Assembly (NCBI RefSeq): GCF_039533965.1
Contig: NZ_BAAAUN010000003.1
Span: 1-5,546, forward strand
Reading direction: 5' to 3'
Source of the DNA: Microbacterium luteolum
GTDB lineage: Bacteria > Actinomycetota > Actinomycetes > Actinomycetales > Microbacteriaceae
Length of the DNA stretch: 5,546 nt
Numbering within the stretch: position 1 is the stretch's first letter; every line of letters begins with the position of its first letter. Positions 1 through 5,546 of the stretch are shown here, piece by piece. The translations under genes were made by a program, and so were the position numbers. A model generated the notes under the pieces. That model did no database searches, was not told the origin of the DNA, and saw only the letters and a list, made by a program, of their open reading frames with translations.

Positions 1-9
1 TAAAAGAAG

Positions 10-127
10 TCCGGCGGTGTCCTACTCTCCCACAGGGTCCCCCCTGCAGTACCATCGGCGCTGTGAGGCTTAGCTTCCGGGTTCGGAATGTAACCGGGCG
101 TTTCCCTCACGCTATGGCCGCCGAAAC
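10..127 (-). rRNA. rrf: 5S ribosomal RNA
   Basis: Structural RNA of the large ribosomal subunit, last gene of the operon. Read on the minus strand it begins GUUUCGGCGGCCAUAGCG and ends near CACCGCCGGA, and CGGCGG at the 5' end pairs with CCGCCG at the 3' end to form helix I. The conserved core with CGAACCCGGAAG and the GAUGGUACUG segment is recognisable. The length of about 118 nt is normal for 5S. The exact ends are uncertain by a few bases. The T-rich tail at the left edge of the window (CUUCUUUUA in the RNA) is just downstream; no terminator hairpin is visible before the window ends. Confidence 0.96.
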
Positions 128-150
128 ACTATTGATGTTTCAATCAAACA

Positions 151-174
151 CATAACAAAGTCATTGTTGTTATG
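151..174 (-). other. hairpin upstream of 5S
   Basis: CAUAACAA (174-167) pairs perfectly with UUGUUAUG (158-151) around an 8-nt loop. It lies about 24 nt before the 5S 5' end. I infer a local precursor structure that separates 5S from the 23S precursor. A terminator is unlikely because 5S follows and there is no U run after the stem. Confidence 0.6.
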
Positions 175-175
175 C

Positions 176-200
176 GGTTCTCGACCGTACATCGAGAACC
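176..200 (-). other. 9-bp hairpin carrying a boxA-like GAGAACC core
   Basis: GGUUCUCGA (200-192) pairs perfectly with UCGAGAACC (184-176) around a 7-nt loop. The downstream arm repeats the GAGAAC core seen in the two boxA-like motifs at 3464-3481 and 5471-5486. The upstream arm is also the strand that can pair with the spacer boxA in the long 23S stem, so the two folds exclude each other. What is seen is the complementarity; a regulatory role is inference. Confidence 0.6.
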
Positions 201-221
201 ACTCAGTGGACGCGTAGCACC
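187..221 (-). promoter_or_regulatory. 3' strand of the 23S processing stem
   Basis: On the minus strand this segment runs from GGUGCUACGCGUCCACUG to CUCGAUGUAC and is complementary to 3448-3481 in the 16S-23S spacer. The pairing is 6 bp (GGUGCU with AGCAUC, one wobble), a bulged A, 11 perfect bp (CGCGUCCACUG), one A/A mismatch, 11 bp with two G-U pairs, one U/U mismatch, then 4 bp: about 32 pairs enclosing the whole 23S gene. Such stems are the standard substrate of RNase III in bacterial pre-rRNA, so this assignment rests on sequence plus known pathway. Cleavage itself is not shown. Confidence 0.8.
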
Positions 222-238
222 AACAAACGGTGTGTTAT

Positions 239-3334
<3,096 letters not shown>

Positions 3335-3345
3335 AAATCACATGA

Positions 3346-3350
3346 GTTTG
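3346..3350 (-). other. inner 23S-flanking helix, 5' side
   Basis: CAAAC (3350-3346) can pair with GUUUG (228-224). Closer to the gene, GUGU pairs with ACAC and CAAGUC (3334-3329) with GACUUG (244-239), separated by small internal loops. This extends helix 1 of 23S outward and joins it to the long stem at 3448-3481/187-221. The mature 5' end probably lies within this helix. Confidence 0.6.
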
Positions 3351-3364
3351 AATCAGAATCGACA

Positions 3365-3387
3365 CCAAACCCCAAAAAGAGGTTTGG
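3365..3387 (-). other. CCAAACCUC hairpin upstream of 23S
   Basis: CCAAACCUC (3387-3379) pairs with GGGGUUUGG (3373-3365), 9 bp including one U-G pair, around a UUUUU loop. It lies about 30 nt before 23S. It is the counterpart of the CCAACCUC hairpin upstream of 16S (5376-5396). It is unlikely to be a terminator, since the U run is in the loop and 23S follows. Confidence 0.7.
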
Positions 3388-3415
3388 ATTGAAATTGACT
3401 AATGATCTTTAAGAT

Positions 3416-3451
3416 CATCTTGTGCAACAACCCGAAGGCTGCTGCAAGATG
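3416..3451 (-). other. UUCG-capped hairpin downstream of spacer boxA
   Basis: CAUCUUG plus CAGCAGCC, a UUCG loop, then GGUUGUUG, a 2-nt bulge and CAAGAUG: about 15 pairs with two G-U. It lies 12 nt after the boxA-like motif, and its outer CAUC overlaps the first bases of the long 23S stem (3448-3451), so the two must share or compete at that junction. It matches in position the UUCG hairpin of the leader (5416-5441). Confidence 0.75.
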
Positions 3452-3481
3452 CTCGCGTCCACTGTGTAGTTCTCAAAGTAC
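3448..3481 (-). promoter_or_regulatory. 5' strand of the 23S processing stem
   Basis: Complementary to 187-221 on the far side of 23S. The core CAGUGGACGCG (3464-3454) is a perfect 11-bp match, followed by AGCAUC (3453-3448, 6 bp). The outer part GAGAACUACA pairs with GUGGUUCUC apart from one A/A mismatch and one U-G pair, and GUAC closes the end. The pairing spans about 3.2 kb, with both sides in the same transcript. A chance match this long next to both ends of the gene is implausible. RNase III-type cleavage is inferred from family knowledge. Confidence 0.8.
3464..3481 (-). promoter_or_regulatory. boxA-like antitermination motif in the 16S-23S spacer
   Basis: Read on the minus strand: GUACUUUGAGAACUACAC. 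It resembles the B. subtilis rrn boxA (CUUUGAAAACU type) and the mycobacterial form with UUUGAGAACUC. BoxA RNA binds the NusB-S10 dimer and helps polymerase pass Rho-dependent terminators in untranslated rRNA; this role comes from known systems. The same bases lie in the 5' strand of the long 23S stem (3448-3481 with 187-221), so the motif is free only until the 23S-5S spacer is transcribed. Confidence 0.7.
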
Positions 3482-3624
3482 GGGCGGTACCCCTTGACGC
3501 CACCCCAACCGGGGAAACGACAAAAGGTCCAGAGGTACAGATTCGAATCCCGAAAGATCCGCATCCGGTCCCTCAGGACCCAACAGCGTGCAGACACCCG
3601 CCCCCTCACCCAGAACCTTCCAAC

Positions 3625-3638
3625 CGCTCCGAAGAACG
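3625..3638 (-). other. short UUCG hairpin in the spacer
   Basis: CGUUC-UUCG-GAGCG, 5 bp with one wobble. The sequence UCGUUCUUCG also occurs at 3701-3710 as a 10-nt direct repeat. Modest stability; its role is unknown. Confidence 0.5.
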
Positions 3639-3671
3639 ACGTACTAGCTCCAAGATCAGATCTTGATGTCA

Positions 3672-3685
3672 TGTCAAATGTTCCA
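3672..3685 (-). promoter_or_regulatory. 3' strand of the 16S processing stem
   Basis: UGGAACAUUUGACA on the minus strand can pair with UGUCAAAUGCCA in the leader (5460-5449): nine perfect pairs (CAUUUGACA with UGUCAAAUG), a bulged AA, then UGG with CCA. This loops out the entire 16S gene, as in other bacterial pre-rRNAs where RNase III cuts the stem. It is shorter than the 23S stem. A weaker outward extension, with GUUCUUCGGAGCGGUUGG facing the leader boxA region, is possible but needs several bulges. Confidence 0.7.
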
Positions 3686-3695
3686 CCCATGAGCT

Positions 3696-3726
3696 CCCAG
3701 CGAAGAACGAATGCCTTCGATCTGGG
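3696..3726 (-). other. two-part hairpin after 16S
   Basis: CCCAG (3726-3722), a 2-nt bulge, CGAAG (3719-3715), a 9-nt loop, then CUUCG and CUGGG: 10 perfect pairs in two blocks. It is the second hairpin after the 16S 3' end. There is no U tract, so it is probably not a terminator. Confidence 0.6.
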
Positions 3727-3729
3727 TTC

Positions 3730-3748
3730 TGGAAGTCCGAAGACTCCA
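3730..3748 (-). other. UUCG hairpin just after 16S
   Basis: UGGAGUC-UUCG-GACUUCCA starts 11 nt after the mature 16S 3' end and forms 7 pairs with one bulge. Local precursor structure; whether it guides 3' trimming is unknown. Confidence 0.6.
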
Positions 3749-3754
3749 AGTGCT

Positions 3755-5287
<1,533 letters not shown>

Positions 5288-5301
5288 AGAAATGCATACC
5301 C

Positions 5302-5317
5302 CACCGGGAAAACGGTG
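5302..5317 (-). other. short hairpin before 16S
   Basis: CACCG (5317-5313) pairs with CGGUG (5306-5302) around a 6-nt UUUUCC loop, about 14 nt before the 16S 5' end. Local precursor structure of unknown role. Confidence 0.5.
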
Positions 5318-5375
5318 ACGCAGCGAGTTTGATGCTGACCAAAGAGACAAATTCATTGCTGACTTCATCCGAATG

Positions 5376-5396
5376 CCAACCCCACAAGGAGGTTGG
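5376..5396 (-). other. CCAACCUC hairpin upstream of 16S
   Basis: CCAACCUC (5396-5389) pairs with GGGGUUGG (5383-5376), 8 bp with one U-G pair, around a CUUGU loop. It is nearly the same stem as at 3365-3387 upstream of 23S, with different loops, suggesting the stem rather than the loop is kept. Confidence 0.7.
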
Positions 5397-5415
5397 TCTT
5401 TGATCCAAAGGAATT

Positions 5416-5441
5416 CTCACCCCCACCGAAGTGGAGACGAG
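5416..5441 (-). other. UUCG-capped hairpin in the leader
   Basis: CUCGUCUCCAC (5441-5431), loop UUCG, GUGGGGGUGAG (5426-5416): 11 continuous pairs including three G-U. It lies inside the loop closed by the 16S processing stem. The positional counterpart in the 16S-23S spacer is 3416-3451. Confidence 0.75.
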
Positions 5442-5448
5442 GATAATT

Positions 5449-5460
5449 TGGCATTTGACA
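5449..5460 (-). promoter_or_regulatory. 5' strand of the 16S processing stem
   Basis: UGUCAAAUGCCA on the minus strand. UGUCAAAUG is the perfect complement of CAUUUGACA at 3680-3672 beyond 16S, and CCA pairs with UGG after a 2-nt bulge. It begins 10 nt after the leader boxA-like motif, so boxA sits just outside the stem. Confidence 0.7.
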
Positions 5461-5470
5461 AGTGCACGCT

Positions 5471-5486
5471 GTTGAGTTCTCAAGGA
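5471..5486 (-). promoter_or_regulatory. boxA-like antitermination motif in the leader
   Basis: UCCUUGAGAACUCAAC on the minus strand. It shares UUGAGAACU with the spacer motif (UUUGAGAACU at 3464-3481) and resembles the mycobacterial rrn boxA. The expected partner is the NusB-S10 complex loading onto polymerase soon after initiation. The role is inferred from known rrn operons. Confidence 0.7.
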
Positions 5487-5520
5487 TCGGATGCTCCCAC
5501 GACCCAGCCATCACAGCCAG

Positions 5521-5531
5521 GCCCGAAGGGC
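5521..5531 (-). other. small hairpin at the start of the leader
   Basis: GCCC-UUC-GGGC, 4 bp with a triloop, about 10 nt after the candidate -10 box. It may be the 5' cap structure of the pre-rRNA. Too short for firm support. Confidence 0.35.
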
Positions 5532-5540
5532 AACTTCTCT

Positions 5541-5546
5541 ATCTTA
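5541..5546 (-). promoter_or_regulatory. possible -10 element of the rRNA promoter
   Basis: UAAGAU at the extreme right edge (TAAGAT on the minus strand) matches 4 of 6 bases of the TATAAT consensus and lies about 60 nt before boxA, a reasonable distance for the last rrn promoter. The -35 region would be outside the window, so it cannot be tested here. Confidence 0.25.

Larger units (their letters stand above)
128..238 (-). other. 23S-5S internal transcribed spacer
   Basis: Spacer of about 110 nt between 23S and 5S in the primary transcript. It holds no gene. In transcript order it contains the end of the inner 23S-flanking helix (224-238), one strand of the long 23S processing stem (187-221), a perfect 9-bp hairpin (176-200), an 8-bp hairpin (151-174) and a small 5-bp hairpin (132-147, UUGAU with AUCAA) just before 5S. 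Almost every base can be assigned to a stem, as expected for an RNA whose job is to present cleavage sites. No tRNA follows 23S or lies between 23S and 5S. Confidence 0.85.
5288..5546 (-). other. transcribed 5' leader of the rRNA operon
   Basis: About 260 nt upstream of 16S with no gene. In transcript order: a possible -10 element at the window edge, a small GCCC/GGGC hairpin (5521-5531), a boxA-like motif (5471-5486), the 5' strand of the 16S stem (5449-5460), a UUCG hairpin (5416-5441), a small CUUUG/CAAAG hairpin (5398-5410), the CCAACCUC hairpin (5376-5396), about 55 nt with no structure I can support, and a CACCG/CGGUG hairpin (5302-5317) next to 16S. The order matches the spacer upstream of 23S. 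Confidence 0.8.

Noticed and set aside
3365..3387. Stem with U run, possible intrinsic terminator
   Set aside because: The U run is inside the loop and not after the stem, and 23S follows only 30 nt later.
3535..3555. tRNA T-arm-like GGGAUUCGAAUC in the spacer
   Set aside because: The TTCGAATC core is part of a 10-bp palindrome (3540-3549), but the flanks do not form the 5-bp T stem on either strand and no anticodon arm or acceptor stem is found.
5455..5485. TTGACA on the plus strand at 5455-5460, like a -35 box
   Set aside because: It is the complement of the 16S stem strand UGUCAA; there is no matching -10 at 16-18 nt, and it would point away from the operon.

Overview
This window is a single ribosomal RNA operon on the minus strand, read right to left as leader - 16S - spacer - 23S - spacer - 5S. 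I find no protein-coding gene in it. The open frames of 60-115 codons on both strands are antisense or out-of-frame readings of conserved rRNA, or chance frames in the spacers.

The organism is a high-G+C Gram-positive bacterium (Actinomycetota). Supporting signs are a 23S of about 3.1 kb with the roughly 100-nt extra arm in domain III typical of that phylum, a short 16S V3 region, a tRNA-free 16S-23S spacer, and boxA-like motifs of the GAGAACT type. From memory, the 16S variable regions look like Microbacteriaceae (Leifsonia/Clavibacter/Microbacterium-like). I would not name a genus without a database comparison.

Layout on the plus strand: 5S at about 10-127; 23S-5S spacer 128-238; 23S about 239-3334; 16S-23S spacer 3335-3758 (no tRNA); 16S about 3759-5287; transcribed leader 5288-5546. 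Any terminator lies left of position 1. The main promoter is at or beyond the right edge; a possible -10 box touches the last six bases.

The structure beyond the three genes is in the non-coding RNA. The leader and the 16S-23S spacer carry the same ordered set: a boxA-like motif, a UUCG-capped hairpin, a CCAA(A)CCUC...GGGGU(U)UGG hairpin, then the mature rRNA. The spacer copy of boxA lies in one strand of a long imperfect stem of about 32 pairs (3448-3481 with 187-221) that loops out the whole 23S. A second stem (5449-5460 with 3672-3685) loops out 16S. The strand in the 23S-5S spacer that pairs with boxA can instead fold on a local GAGAACC copy in a 9-bp hairpin, so two folds exclude each other. 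These fit RNase III-type processing combined with antitermination. The general design is known in bacteria. The boxA sequestration and the alternative fold are the least ordinary points. I see no novel gene system here.
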